From Boesenbergia rotunda (taxonomy: Eukaryota > Streptophyta > Magnoliopsida > Zingiberales > Zingiberaceae): DNA of 64,000 nt. Positions 1 through 11,791 of the stretch are shown in pieces. Where the stretch lies: assembly GCA_024364735.1 (NCBI GenBank), contig JAGFNQ010001114.1, positions 915,124-979,123 of the forward strand, read 5' to 3'. The position numbers and the translations under genes were made by a program. The notes below the pieces were generated by a model that saw only the letters and a program-made list of their open reading frames with translations, was not told the origin of the DNA and ran no database searches. Positions within the stretch are counted from its first letter, which is position 1. Each line of letters starts with the position of its first letter.

Positions 1-664
1 GCCTTGTCTGATTGAAACGAAGGTGCGAGAATGATCCAAACACTTCAGGGAACCCCTCTGAATGGCTTGGATTGATGAATAACTTGACAAAACCGAATTT
101 GAAGCTATCAAATACAAGGCTGTGGAAACCTCTCAACAGCCCTGTTCTTGCCCAATTCCAAGTTGAAAACTCCACAAACTACAATTCCTAGTGACCTCGA
201 ACTTGATCTAATGCAGAAAAAGAGTGGTCGCGCCCCTTGGATTGAAGAACCAGCTAAAAACTGAAGAAGAAACAAAGAAACCTACTGTAGCGGCGAAGAC
301 GCGACAAAGGAGAAGGCTGCGGGTGATTTTGATTAAATAGCCATCAATGGACGGTCCAGATTGATCGGAGGAAATCCAACGGCTGATCTTGCTCTGATTG
401 GAGCCAAACTTTGATGATGATGATCTGGGGTCAGGATCTGCCTTGTGGTAGCTCGGATCCTCCAGATTTGCAACGGATGGTCTAGATCAACCTAATCTTT
501 GAATGGACGATCTAGAGCCCTCCTTGCTTGATCCAACAGTTGATTGAGCTCTGATTGGAATGAAACCTTCAGATCTTGATCATAGAGCTTGATCAACCCT
601 AACCCTAGCTCGGATTGCTTCAGATCGTCCCGAATGGCTCAGATCTAGCCGCTCTTGTCATTCA
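1..664. repeat. Diverged fragment of an E-type LTR
   Basis: No open gene is seen here. The stretch aligns by eye, in the same orientation, with the middle of the E-family LTRs further right (compare about 15600-16120). Shared landmarks in the same order are GCTTGATCCAAC, TTCAGATCTTGAT and ATGGCTCAGATCTAGCCG. Divergence is clearly larger than between the three E LTRs, so this is an older or sister-family copy. It stops abruptly near 664, where gypsy LTR sequence begins. Exact identity and both ends are inferred. Confidence 0.6.
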
Positions 665-2657
665 TTCATATCCCTTGGACCCTTACTTCGGTCCGGTACA
701 AGCCCATTCATAAGAAAATAAAATAACTATGCATGCTTCATCATTCATACTTGTCATTCATACTTATCATTCATACTTATTTCATATCATCGTTATGCCT
801 TCATCATTCATACTTATCATTCATACTTAAGGCATAACCATCGTCTTCATCCATCTTCTTTATTCATAACATATAACATACATGCATAATCATATATCCA
901 GACATAACCATTACCCTGGTTCATAAAGCTTGCATGATTATGGTTCATAAATGGACATGCAATTCATACATGATACATTTCATCTGGCATACAAAACCCT
1001 AGTATTCATCATAAGGCATGCAAGGTAAGCTACATATAAACATGACACATACTACTAGGGTTCATGGCATTCATCATAAAACTCACATATACCTTCATAA
1101 AGCCATAAATATATTCTAAGCATTTATCAACATACATGCATCATTCTATTTATCATACCATACTCCTACATCAATTACATATATCCATGGTATATGATCT
1201 AAATATTCATGAGTAAAGCATAACATAAAATCTAACTTACAAGGTCATGTTACATAACACATAAACTAAGATTTTTTTTGTAACATAAAGATCCTTACAT
1301 CATGCTTAACTATGTACTAACATCATGGTAACTTATGACCATGCCTCCTTGAGACCCTAACCCAAACCAAACCCTAGGTTTGGGTATTGGCCGAAACCTT
1401 AACGACCATGGGTCCTTAGAAAAATTTCCATAGTCATAGTTATCATCCAACCCTTACATATCATGCCATAGGAAACCCATTTGGACCCTTGATTGAATTT
1501 ATCACTAAGCCTTAGACCTAGAACATGGTTTGGCCGAAACCCTATAAGGGTAACAAGCCCATAGGAAAATTCATATAAGTCACCATTTTATCCATATTAT
1601 ATCATAGCAAGACATACTAAGCATGCTTGAAGAGTTGAAGATTAAATCTAACCCTATACTTGAAGGTGGCCGAAACCCTAAGGGGTTCTTAGGGTGCTTC
1701 AAAACTTCCCAAAGTTTTACTTTTGTGCTTAACTTATTATAAATAAATATTTGGAAGCATAAGAAAAGTTTTTAACATGATCTTTCGCCCAATATCTTGG
1801 TTGGCCGAAAACTCCATAAACCCTAACTATAGATTTCTAACCATGGGATGCCAACAAGAACTTCTATCATGTTAAACAACTCGTAAACTATCATACCACA
1901 GGTGAGAGGGGTCTTACCTTCCCTTATCTTGGATTAAATCCTTGGATAAAGAAGTAGAAAGAACCTTCTTGACTCCAAACTTCTCCTTAGCCCTTGTAGT
2001 CTTGTAGGGGGCCCTAGATCTTCAAGATGGAGTTCCCTTGTGAAACTTTTCCAAGGGGGAAGGGGGCATGGGGTTTCAGCTAGGAGGGGAGGAAGAAGAA
2101 GAGAAGAGCAAATGACTTGATGGAAGAAGAGAGGAGAAATGTAACTCCTTCTCTTATGCTTTTATGCCACATTAAGGAGGGTAAGTGAAGAGTCATGGTG
2201 TCTCTTCCCTTGATGACTCTTCATTCTTTCCCAAGCCTTAACTAAAATCCACTTCATTCCCTCATAGCACTCCCTTGCTAGGTGAATTGGTTGGTGCATG
2301 CATGGTGGTCCAAGAGGTCCAAGGTTCAATCCTTGGTGCATACACTTTATTTTTATTTTATTTTATTTTTATTTTTCCTTTTTTCGAAAATTCCCCTAAA
2401 ATTCATCCATAATCATGCTAATATTCCTAATCAAAATTCATTTATTTTTATATTAAGTTTTACCTAAAATCCACCAATAATCATGGTACTAGAAAGCCCA
2501 TATAAGGCCCATTAGTACTTAGTTTCTCAATTCAAACGAGATAATCATGGATTTCTAGGCTAAGGTTCGTACTAATATTTCTAGGTCTTTCGAAAAATTA
2601 TCTAGACATGCTCAATATTTTAAGGAAAATATTAAGAAAATTTTTCGGGTCATTACA
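665..2657 (-). repeat. Element A 3' LTR, truncated
   Basis: This matches 6427-8426 of the A 5' LTR nearly base for base, including the CTTGGACCCTTAC block and the stretch ending CGGGTCATTACA at 2657. The last roughly 1.2 kb of the LTR in element orientation (equivalent of 5228-6426) is missing and replaced by the unrelated sequence at 1-664. Small open frames in it, such as 2282-2467, recur in the other LTR at 8051 and have no family resemblance, so they are not called as genes. Confidence 0.88.
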
Positions 2658-2668
2658 ATCCCCCATAC
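2658..2668 (-). other. Element A polypurine tract
   Basis: Read on the minus strand this is GTATGGGGGAT, directly before the LTR start TGTAATGACCCG. This is the usual position and composition of the plus-strand priming site. Confidence 0.75.
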
Positions 2669-2691
2669 CTCGTGAAAGTTCGTCCTCGAAC

Positions 2692-4086
2692 TTAGAATAG
2701 CTCCGGGTATTTGCGTCTCATTTCGTCCTCGCGTTCCCAGGTAGCTTCCTCGGACCGTTGACTTTGCCATAGGACCTTGACCAAAGGTACTTCCTTGTTC
2801 CTTAGCTTCTTGACTTCCCGATCCATGATCTGGATAGGTCGACTTTCAAAACTTAGATCCTCCTGAACTTGTACTGCCTGTGGCTCAATCACCTGATCTG
2901 TGTTTAGGATACACTTCTTGAGCAACGATACATGAAACACGTTATGGATAGCCGACATTTCTTGAGGCAGCTCTAGTTCAGATGCCACCTTGCCAACTCT
3001 TTTCAGAATCGGGTACGGCCCCACATAACGCGGACTTAGTTTTCCTTTCTTATCAAATCTCGTTACCCCTTTCATAGGAGCCACCTTGAGGAATACTAAA
3101 TCTCCAATATTAAATTCCAGTGGTCTATGCCGGACATCTGCATAACTCTTCTGCCGACTCTGAGCAGCTTCTATCCGTTGTCGAATGTTCTGTATAGCTC
3201 GGGTGGTGCTGTCGACAACATCCATGGTGAGTCCCATTTCCTTCTTTTCACCACCTTCATACCAACAGATCGGAGACCTACATCTCCTTCCATATAAGGC
3301 TTCATAAGGTGTCATTCCGATAGTAGCTTGGTAGCTATTATTGTAAGCGAATTCCACTAAACATAGATATCGGCACCAGCTCCCTTTGAAATCTAAGGCA
3401 CAAGCTCGCAACATCTCCTCTAGTACTTGATTCACTCGTTCAGTTTGCCCGTCAGTCTGAGGGTGAAATGCGGTGCTGAATCGTAGTTTAGTCCCCAGAG
3501 ACCTCTGAACACACTCCCAAAAATGCGAGGTAAAGCGACCATCTCTATCTAATATGATGGTCTTGGGAACTCCATGAAGTCTGATTATCTCCTTAACATA
3601 TAATTGAGCTAGTTGCTCAATCAAATAAGTTATCTTAATTGCTAGGAAGTGAGCAGACTTCGTCAGCCGGTCCACAATTACCCAAATCGCATCATAACTG
3701 TTTGTAGTCCTGGGAAGTCCTGAAATAAAATCCATAGAAATATCTTCCCATTTCCATTCTGGAATCGAAAGTGGCTGCAGAACTCCTCCGGGTCGCTGGT
3801 GTTCTGCTTTCACTTGCTGACAAGTCAGACAAATACTAACATGCTGAGCCACATCCCTCTTCATACCAGACCACCAGAATTTCCCCTTCAGGTCTTGATA
3901 CATCTTAGTGGATCCTGGATGCATCGAATAAGGGGTCCCGTGAGCTTCTGCCAATATTTCTCTCCATAGCTTCGGATCATTAGGGATACATAGGCGATCC
4001 CTGAGGTAGAGTACTCCCCCGTCGGTGATACGAAACTCATCGCCCTTTCCTTCTAGGATTTCCTGTTTGATTCTCTGAAGACTCAT
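2692..4086 (-). CDS. Ty3/gypsy integrase with chromodomain-like C-terminus
   Basis: Integrase inserts retroelement cDNA into the genome in the nucleus. The 464-codon frame has no internal stop. Visible parts are the H2C2 zinc-binding module (His49, His56, then CLTC at 86-89), the catalytic core with Asp119 (ISMDF), Asp180 (ILDRDGRF) and Glu216 (DGQTERVNQ), which keeps the 35-residue D-E spacing, a GPY/F-like segment (RYVGPYPILKRVG, near 360-372), and a chromodomain-like tail (near 430-464, EEATWERED). It lacks upstream protease, RT and RNase H, so the first Met is only the start of the open part; in B the homologous segment continues from RNase H. It is the only pol domain in the window that looks catalytically intact. 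Confidence 0.9.
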   Translation of the reverse strand: MSLQRIKQEILEGKGDEFRITDGGVLYLRDRLCIPNDPKLWREILAEAHGTPYSMHPGSTKMYQDLKGKFWWSGMKRDVAQHVSICLTCQQVKAEHQRPGGVLQPLSIPEWKWEDISMDFISGLPRTTNSYDAIWVIVDRLTKSAHFLAIKITYLIEQLAQLYVKEIIRLHGVPKTIILDRDGRFTSHFWECVQRSLGTKLRFSTAFHPQTDGQTERVNQVLEEMLRACALDFKGSWCRYLCLVEFAYNNSYQATIGMTPYEALYGRRCRSPICWYEGGEKKEMGLTMDVVDSTTRAIQNIRQRIEAAQSRQKSYADVRHRPLEFNIGDLVFLKVAPMKGVTRFDKKGKLSPRYVGPYPILKRVGKVASELELPQEMSAIHNVFHVSLLKKCILNTDQVIEPQAVQVQEDLSFESRPIQIMDREVKKLRNKEVPLVKVLWQSQRSEEATWEREDEMRRKYPELF

Positions 4087-4152
4087 ATCACCATTTTTAA
4101 CATAACTTTATTTATTAGATCTTATAAGTTCATATACCAAAACTATTCGTAC

Positions 4153-4857
4153 TCAATGAACTAGGTGGGCTGCCATCACGCCCATAATGAAAAATATCAT
4201 GGTCGTAGCTATCACTCCCTCATTCATCTCCCCTTGGCCTGCCTCAGGATCTTCTACCGTTTCCATCGGATCCTCTTCTTCTATCTCGGGAACCTCCTCG
4301 GCCACTTCGGGGTCTTCCTCGAACACTCCGGGGTCTTCCTCAAACATCTCGAGCATCTCGGGATCTTCCTCAAGCATCTCGGGATCTTCCTCGATCATCG
4401 GGTCTTCCTCAAACATCTCGAGCATCTCGGGATCTTCCTCAATCATCTCGGGATCCTCCCCATACATCTCGGGACCCTCCTCGTACATCTCGAGGTCCTC
4501 CTCATACATCTCGAGGTCCTCCTCGGGATCTTCCTCAGAGTCCCCCAGATCCTCCGGAAACTCATGATGGAGAAGTTGCCTATATAATTCCGTATATGAG
4601 ATATGGCATCTATGCTGCCCCCAGATCTGATAAGCAACCTCTCTCACACGATTGGGCAATGAACGAAGCAGAGCTCCAATCCTATGATCATCCATGATTG
4701 GAAACCCTTCCTGCTCGAATTTCCAGAATAGCCGGTCCAACTTCCCCATATTGCCTTGGATCCCAAGGATCGAACTATACTCCACCTCTTCTATTTGCTC
4801 CAGCAGCTCACGACTTCGCCCATGGTAACGACTCATGGTGCCAATCTCATGCAACAT
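4153..4857 (-). CDS. Unrecognised ORF with acidic EEDPEM repeats in element A
   Basis: This 234-codon frame lies between the primer site and the integrase, where gag would be expected. Residues 1-103 form a soluble, charged domain that I do not recognise (landmarks FWKFEQEGFPIMDD and RQLLHHEFPED). Residues about 104-205 are tandem acidic units of the form EEDPEM, EEDLEMY or EEDPEML. The C-terminus is short and hydrophobic (MIFFIMGVMAAH). There is no zinc knuckle, protease or RT motif, and no similarity by eye to B's gag at 51030-52552. Upstream A still follows B for about 100 bases past the primer site; downstream homology resumes near 4097. It may be a captured host fragment or a divergent Gag. 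Function unknown. Confidence 0.6.
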   Translation of the reverse strand: MLHEIGTMSRYHGRSRELLEQIEEVEYSSILGIQGNMGKLDRLFWKFEQEGFPIMDDHRIGALLRSLPNRVREVAYQIWGQHRCHISYTELYRQLLHHEFPEDLGDSEEDPEEDLEMYEEDLEMYEEGPEMYGEDPEMIEEDPEMLEMFEEDPMIEEDPEMLEEDPEMLEMFEEDPGVFEEDPEVAEEVPEIEEEDPMETVEDPEAGQGEMNEGVIATTMIFFIMGVMAAHLVH

Positions 4858-5210
4858 CTGGAATTAGAAAAAAAACCACACTGTCAGTACAGGACTGACA
4901 AAAAGCAGCACAAAACTAGTTTTTTTATTCAATTCACAAATATATACAGAGAAAAACGCACCAGATAAACTCAGTCTCCTTTACCCTAATAATTATAATA
5001 ATTCATTTTTTTTAAAATAAAAAAAAAGTATCGTTCATGTTCACATATCTTACGAGTACCTTCTATTGTCTATCATAAGACATCATTCATATTTGCATAT
5101 TCTAGAAACATAACATATCATAAGAGTGCTTACTATCATAAAATATGTAGAAAGGTACTTACTTGGAAGCGGCAGGAAGAAGCTTGATGTGTGTGTAGTG
5201 AGATGGCAAC

Positions 5211-5227
5211 GGGCTCTGATACCAACC
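5211..5227 (-). other. Element A primer-binding site (initiator-Met tRNA)
   Basis: Read on the minus strand: GGTTGGTATCAGAGCCC, immediately after the 5' LTR end. TGGTATCAGAGC is complementary to the 3' end of plant initiator methionine tRNA and starts minus-strand cDNA synthesis. Confidence 0.9.
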
Positions 5228-8200
5228 TGTAATGCCCGCCTTTTCCCCCCACCCTACGGTGTGGCGAGAGGCGGCGTTATGCTAAACATACATGTACATA
5301 TAAAAACATCTTAATACAGCGGAATAATTTTTTTTTCTTTATACACATGCGTTTTACCATGCAACTAATACTTGAATATGTATATATGCCTTAAATTATC
5401 CTTCATGAACATGGTATCATTGGACTTAGCGTATTAACGACATGCATGGAATCATGATATAACCATTTCATAGCTTATTCATAATCATCATAAGTAGTAA
5501 GTAACTTACCCGTAAACATCATGAGTCTTAAGTCATTCATTAGGCATACTCATCATAAACATAACATAAAATCTAAGGAAACATTCAAAACCCAAGACAT
5601 GCGATATGCATAAATAAAAGGATCCTCTGCTATGTCACCGCCACACACACACATGCTCTTGCCCCTCCTGCTGCTTCCCTTAGTAACCTCTTGCTTGATC
5701 TGCGGTACGAGGAAAACAAAACTATAAGCACATAGGCTTAGTAAGACCCTTTCCTACTCACTAAAACCATACGTCACTTAAACATAACATATAAAGCATT
5801 CCACATAATGTAATTCTAAACATAACACATAAGCATAGTCTTGGCATAAATCATAAGCATATGAACAACCAATAAAGCATGATTCTAGGCATAAACATAA
5901 CCCTAAAACATACTTAGCATAACATACTTCTTAACATAAATGAGCATGAAACATACTGATCATGACTTAACATACATAAACACGAAGCATACTTATTCAT
6001 GGCATAATTCTTAATATACATGAGCATGAAACATACTTATTCATGGCATAATTCTTAATATACATGAGCATAGTTTTAACATGAGCATAAGCATAAAATA
6101 TACTTACTAGGGCATAATGCATGACATGAATGGATGCATGAGTCCAATGCGCATACGTAAGGATGCTTACTTTAAAATCATACTTTTAAATACTTAAACA
6201 TCAACATAACATCATTGGGGTCCCCGACTTGTACCACATACATACATCATAAGCGCGCATCCTTAAGTAAATACGACGTAGCGAGCCCCGACCTACTAGG
6301 GTAGGAACAACTACGGTAGTTCCAAAAACCGGGGCGTTCTTAAGGTGCCCATCCCTGTTGGACAGCTTCGGTAGTCCCAGAACCGTGGACAGCTTCGGTA
6401 GTCCAGAACCGGGGCGTTCTTAAGATGCCCATCCCTTGGACCCTTACATCGGTCCGGTACAAGCCAATTTATAAGAAAATAAAATAACTATGCATGCTTC
6501 ATCATTCATGCTTCATCATTCATACTTGTTATTCATACTTATCATTCATACTTATTTCATATCATCGTTATGCCTTCATCATTCATACTTATCATTCATT
6601 CTTAAGGCATAACCATCGTCTTCATCCATCTTCTTTATTCATAACATATAACATACATGCATAATCATATATCCAGACATAACCATTATCCTGGTTCATA
6701 AAGCTTGCATGATCATGGTTCATAAATGGACATGCGATTCATACATGATACATTTCATCTGGCATACATAACCCTAGTATTCTTCATAAGGCATGCAAGG
6801 TAAGCTACATATAAACAGGACACATACTACTAGGGTTCATGGCATTCATCATAAAACTTGCATATACCTTCATAAAGCCATAAATATATTCTAAGCATTT
6901 ATCAACATACATGCATCATTCTATTTATCATAACATACTCTTACATCAATTACATATATCCATGGTATATGATCTAAATATTCATGAGTAAAACATAACA
7001 TAAAATCTAACTTACAAGGTCATGTTACATAACACATAAACTAAGATTTTTTTTTGTAACATAAAGATCCTTACATCATGCTTAACTATGTACTAACATC
7101 ATGGTAACTTAAAGCCATGCCTCCTTGAGACCCTAACCTAAACCAAACCCTAGGTTTGGGTATTGGCCGAAACCTTAAGGACCATGGGTCCTTAGAAAAA
7201 TTTCCATAGTCATGGTTATCATCCGACCCTTACATATCATGCCATAGGAAACCCATTTGGACCCTTGATTGAATTTAACACTAAGCCTTAGACCTAGAAC
7301 ATGGTTTGGCCAAAACCCTATAAGGGTAACAAGCCCATAGGAAAATTCATATAAGTCACCATTTTATCCATATTATATCATAGCAAGACATACTAAGCAT
7401 GCTTGAAGAGTTGAAGATTAAATCTAACCCTATACTTAAAGGTGGCCGAAACCCTAAGGGGTTCTTAGGGTGCTTCAAAACTTCCCAAAGTTTTACTTTT
7501 GTGCTTAACTTATCATAAATAAACATTTGGAAGCATAAGAAAAGTTTTTAACACGATCTTTCGCCCAATATCTTGCTTGGCCGAAAACTCCATAAACCCT
7601 AACTATATATTTCTAACCATGGGATGCCAACAAGAACTTCTATCATGTTAAACAACTCGTAAACTACCGTACCACAGGTGAGAGGGGTCTTACCTTCCCT
7701 TATCTTGGATTAAATCCTTGGATAAAGAAGTAGAAAGAACCTTCTTGACTCCAAACTTCTCCTTAGCCCTTGTAGTCTTGTAGGGGGCCCTAGATCTTCA
7801 AGATGGAGTTCCCTTGTGAAACTTTTCCAAGGGGGAAGGGGGCTTGGGGTTTCGGCTAGGAGGGGAGGAAGAAGAAGAGGAGAGCAAATAACTTGATGGA
7901 AGAAGAGAGGAGAAATGTAACTCCTTCTCTTATGCTTTTATGCCACATTAAGGAGGGTAAGTGAAGAGTCAGGGTGTCTCTTTCCTTGATGACTCTTCAT
8001 TCTTTCCCAAGCCTTAACTAAAATCCACTTCATTCTCTCATAGCACTCCCTTGCTAGGTGAATTGGTTGGTGCATGCATGGTGGTCCAAGAGGTCCAAGG
8101 TTCAATCCTTGGTACTATTTTTATTTTATTTTATTTTTATTTTTCCTTATTTTCAAAAATTCCCCTAAAATTCATCCATAATCATGCTAATATTCCTAAT

Positions 8201-8426
8201 CAAAATCCATTTATTTTTATATTAAGTTTTACCTAAAATCCACCATTAATCATGGTACTAGAAAGCCCATATAAGACCCATTAGTACTTAGTTTCTCAAT
8301 TCAAACGAAATAATTATAGATTTCTAGGCTAAGGTTCGTACTAATATTTCTAGGTCTTTCGGAAAATTATCTAGACATGCTCAATATTTTAAGAAAAATA
8401 TTAAGAAATTTTTCCGGGTCGTTACA
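5228..8426 (-). repeat. Element A 5' LTR, 3.2 kb
   Basis: On the minus strand it begins TGTAACGACCCGG at 8426 and ends GGCGGGCATTACA at 5228. It holds no gene. Visible internal repeats are imperfect copies of a GGACAGCTTCGGTAGTCC / CCGGGGCGTTCTTAAG block near 6320-6440, and about two 50-base units around 5980-6070 that are expanded to six or more in B's LTR. The length agrees with B's 3.24-kb LTR. Confidence 0.92.
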
Positions 8427-8428
8427 CA

Positions 8429-11400
8429 AAGGCCCTTAGGAATTTCCAAGTAGGATCAAGTAACCTTGATATGATTATAAACAGTCAAAGGGCTGTATAT
8501 AACAAGGCCGGATTGGTTTATAGACCTAAGATCAAGGAAGTAGCATTCGTCTCACTTACCGGTAGGATTGGTGCATCTAGGAGACTAGGGGCTAGGGGAA
8601 CCACAAAGAAGACATGGGTACCTAAGAAATTTTTAAATAATGCTTATGGATCAAAAATATGGGTACCAAAAGAGTGTGTTTTCCGTGTTGTTTAGGTAAA
8701 GGTGAAGGAGGCCCCATCTTTGTAGATAGTAGATAGTGGATGCTCAAGACACATGACCGGGGATGTGAGCAAGTTCACCACTATTAGCTACCTAAGAGAA
8801 GGGACGGTCTCCTTTGGGAACAGTGGAAAGTTAAGGATCATTGGTAGGGGCACAATTGAGGTATCTCCCACTATATCTATTCATAAGGTACTTTTAATCA
8901 AAGATATGAAGTTTAACTTATTAAGTGTAAGTCAACTATGTGATGCCGGGTTTAGAGAAGAATTTCATGCTAAGAAATGTGTAATAAGGCAAAGTGACTC
9001 AAACACTATCATATTAGAAGGGTTTAGAGAAGTAAACTTATATTATCTTGATCTATCTTATGCTACTAACAATGTTATTAAGTGTCTCATGTCTAAAGAA
9101 GAAGAAGGGTGGTTGTGGCACCGAAGACTTGAACACGTCAACATGAGGAACATTGCAAGAGTGGCCAAGGAAGAATTGGTGAAGGGACTCCCAATGATCA
9201 AGTATGAGAAGACCAAGTTATGTGATGCATGCCAAGAGGGTAAGCAATCCAAAGCATCACACAAAGGTAAAACTCTAATCACCACTTCCTTACCTTTAGA
9301 ACTTTTGTACATAGACCTGTTTGATTGTCATAGTACTCCCTCACTTGTGGGGTGTAAGTATTGCCTAGTAATAGTAGATGACTTTTCTATGTTTACTTGG
9401 GTCTATTTCTTGAAACATAAGGATGATACCCTAGATATCTTTATAAGATTTAGTAAAAGGGTAGAAAACGAAAAGAACATCAAAATAAATCGAATTAGGA
9501 GTGACCATGGTGGGGAGTTCCAAAACGCTAACTTCACACAATTTTGTGTTGAAAATGAGTACAAGCATGAGTTTTCATGCCCAAGGACTCCTCAATAAAA
9601 TGGGGTAGTTGAGAGGAAAAACCGAGCCCTACAAGAAGCTGCTAGGACTATGCTTAATGCATACTCTCTTCCTAGCTACTTTTGGGCCGAAGCGGTTAAC
9701 ACCGCCTGCTATATCCAAAATCGGGTGTTGGTACATAGGTTTTTAGGAAAAATACCCTTTGAACTTTGGAATGGAAGGGTACCCCAAGTCCACTATTTTA
9801 GGGTCTTTGGATGTAAAGTCTACATCTTAAACACTAAAGACAACCTAAGAAAATTTGAGTCAAAAGTCGATGAAGGAATCTTAGTAGGATACTCTTTAAC
9901 TAGTAGGGGCTATAGAGTGTACAACAAGAGGACAAAAGTGATTGAGGAGTCCTCTAATGTCAAATTTGATGAAACTACTAGTACCTACCCTAGAAAGGCT
10001 TCTATTGATAAGGATATAGAAGAAGTCAAATCTCTTGCCCAAAGAATCCAAGACCTACATTTGGAGGGCAATGATCAAGGGGGAGTAAGAAACACACTAG
10101 AGGATGAGGAAGAAGGAGTAAATGAACCTATAACTTCTAGACCCTTGAGACATCACCATGATCATCCTACTGACCAAATTGTGGGTGATGTAAATCAAGG
10201 AGTAAGGACTTGGTCCTACTTTAGGGATCAAACTAGTCAAATAGCTCTAATCTCCCAACTAGAACCCAAGACCATTGATGAAGCATTGGGAGATGTTGAT
10301 TGGGTCTTGGCCATGCAAGAAGAGCTAAACCAATTTGAGAGAAGTGAAGTTTGGGAGCTAGTTCCTAAACCCACTGATTGTACCATTGTAACCACGAGAT
10401 GGGTCTTTAGGAACAAATTAGATGATCAAGGTAAAATCACTAGGAACAAGACTAAATTGGTAGCTAGGGGGTTTAACCAAGTTGAGGGATTAGATTATGA
10501 TGAGACCTATGCCCCCGTAGCTAGGTTAGAATCAATTAGAATTCTACTAGCCTATGCCGCTCACATGGGTTTTACACTCCACCAAATGGATGTGAAGTCG
10601 GCATTCCTAAATGGGATCATTAAGGAAGAGGTCTATGTAGAACAACCCCCCGGGTTTGAGCACCCTAACTATCCAAGACACGTGTTCAAATTAAGGAAAG
10701 CCTTATATGGATTGAAACAAGCTCCCCGGGCTTGGTATGAGAGGCTCTCTTCATTTTTGGTATCTAAGGGGTTTAGAAGAGGAACAATTGACCCTACATT
10801 GTTCCTAAAATCTAAGGATAAGGATATATTTGTTGCCCAAGTCTATGTAGACGATAGCATTTTTGGGTCAACAAATAATGACTTCCTACAAGAATTCATC
10901 AAGTGTATGGAAGATGAATTTGAAATGAGTCTTGTGGGAGAGTTAACCTTTTTCTTAGGCCTTCAAGTTAAGCAAACTAATGAAGGTACACATGTATGTC
11001 AAACCAAATATGCTAAGGAGATGTTAAAGAAATTTAGTTAAGAAAATGGTAATGAAGCATCTACACCCATAGGAACTAATGTGAAAATGGATAGTGACAT
11101 TGAAGGCAAAATGGTAGACTCTAAACACTATAGGAGCATGATTGGTAGCCTCCTATACCTAACCGCTAGTAGACCCGACATACTCTTTGCGGTAGGTATG
11201 TGAGCAAGGTACCAATCGTGTGCCAAAGAGTCCCATTTGGTTGTAGTCAAGAGGATCCTAAGATATGTGAAAGGGACCCTAAACGTCGGACTTTGGTATC
11301 CTAGAACCCCTAATGTTGACCTAATTAGATACACCGACTCGGACTATGCGGGGTGTAAGTTAGATAGGAAGAGTACAAGTGGAGGATGTCAATTCCTTGG

Positions 11401-11791
11401 GTCTTCCTTAGTTAGTTGGAGTAGTAGGAAACAACCATGTGTTGCCCTATCAACAACGGAAGCAGAATATGTGGCAATGGGTGGGTGTGTATCCCAACTC
11501 CTTTGGATCATGCACACCTTAGAGGACTATGAGCTACATTACACCAAGGTCAAAGTCTTGTGTGATAATGTAAGCACAATCAACTTAACCAAAAATCCGG
11601 TTCATCATTCTAGGACAAAACACATTGAAGTGAAACATCACTTCATTAGAGACCATGTGGCAAGGGGAGACATAGAACTACACTATGTTGAATCAAAGTC
11701 GAACCTAGCCGACATCTTTACCAAGCCTCTTCCCGAATCGGAGTTTACATCCTTAAGAAGGGGCCTTGGAATGTGTTTTGTGGAAGTATAG
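8429..11791 (+). pseudogene. Ty1/copia Gag-Pol polyprotein, decayed (element D)
   Basis: All four open pieces (8471, 8753, 9650, 11237) share one reading frame, so this is one polyprotein gene broken by stops at about 8693, 8723, 9596, 11039 and 11198. Order: Gag C-terminus (QRAVYNKAGL), protease (IVDSGCSRHM, near 8729), GAG-pre-integrase HHCC (WHRRLEHVN, CDACQEGK), integrase core (IDLFD, RSDHGGEF, VVERKNR, so all three acidic residues are kept), RT (AFLNG, YVDD near 10846) and RNase H (TEAEYVAMGG, DIFTKPLPES). The stop at 8723 sits where a Trp usually precedes the protease motif, and that at 9596 is CAA to TAA; both are C/G to T/A changes typical of silenced copies. No frameshift is apparent. 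Confidence 0.9.

Larger units (their letters stand above)
665..8426 (-). mobile_element. Element A: Ty3/gypsy (chromovirus-like) LTR retrotransposon, rearranged
   Basis: On the minus strand the order is 5' LTR (5228-8426), initiator-Met primer site, an acidic-repeat ORF, an integrase ORF, a polypurine tract and a 3' LTR cut short at 665. LTR ends are TGTAACGACCC and CATTACA. The LTR and integrase are homologous to element B (47525-60075), so both belong to one family. A lacks the gag, protease, reverse transcriptase and RNase H seen in B; about 0.7 kb of unrelated coding sequence sits there instead. The bases right of the 5' LTR (CAAAG) continue into copia element D; no matching left duplication is visible because the left LTR is truncated. 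Confidence 0.9.

Noticed and set aside
4165..4587. Plus-strand ORFs of 126-140 codons opposite the acidic-repeat ORF of element A
   Set aside because: They are mirror images of the EEDPEM codon repeat (Ser-rich or His/Leu-rich periodic frames) and have no independent signal.
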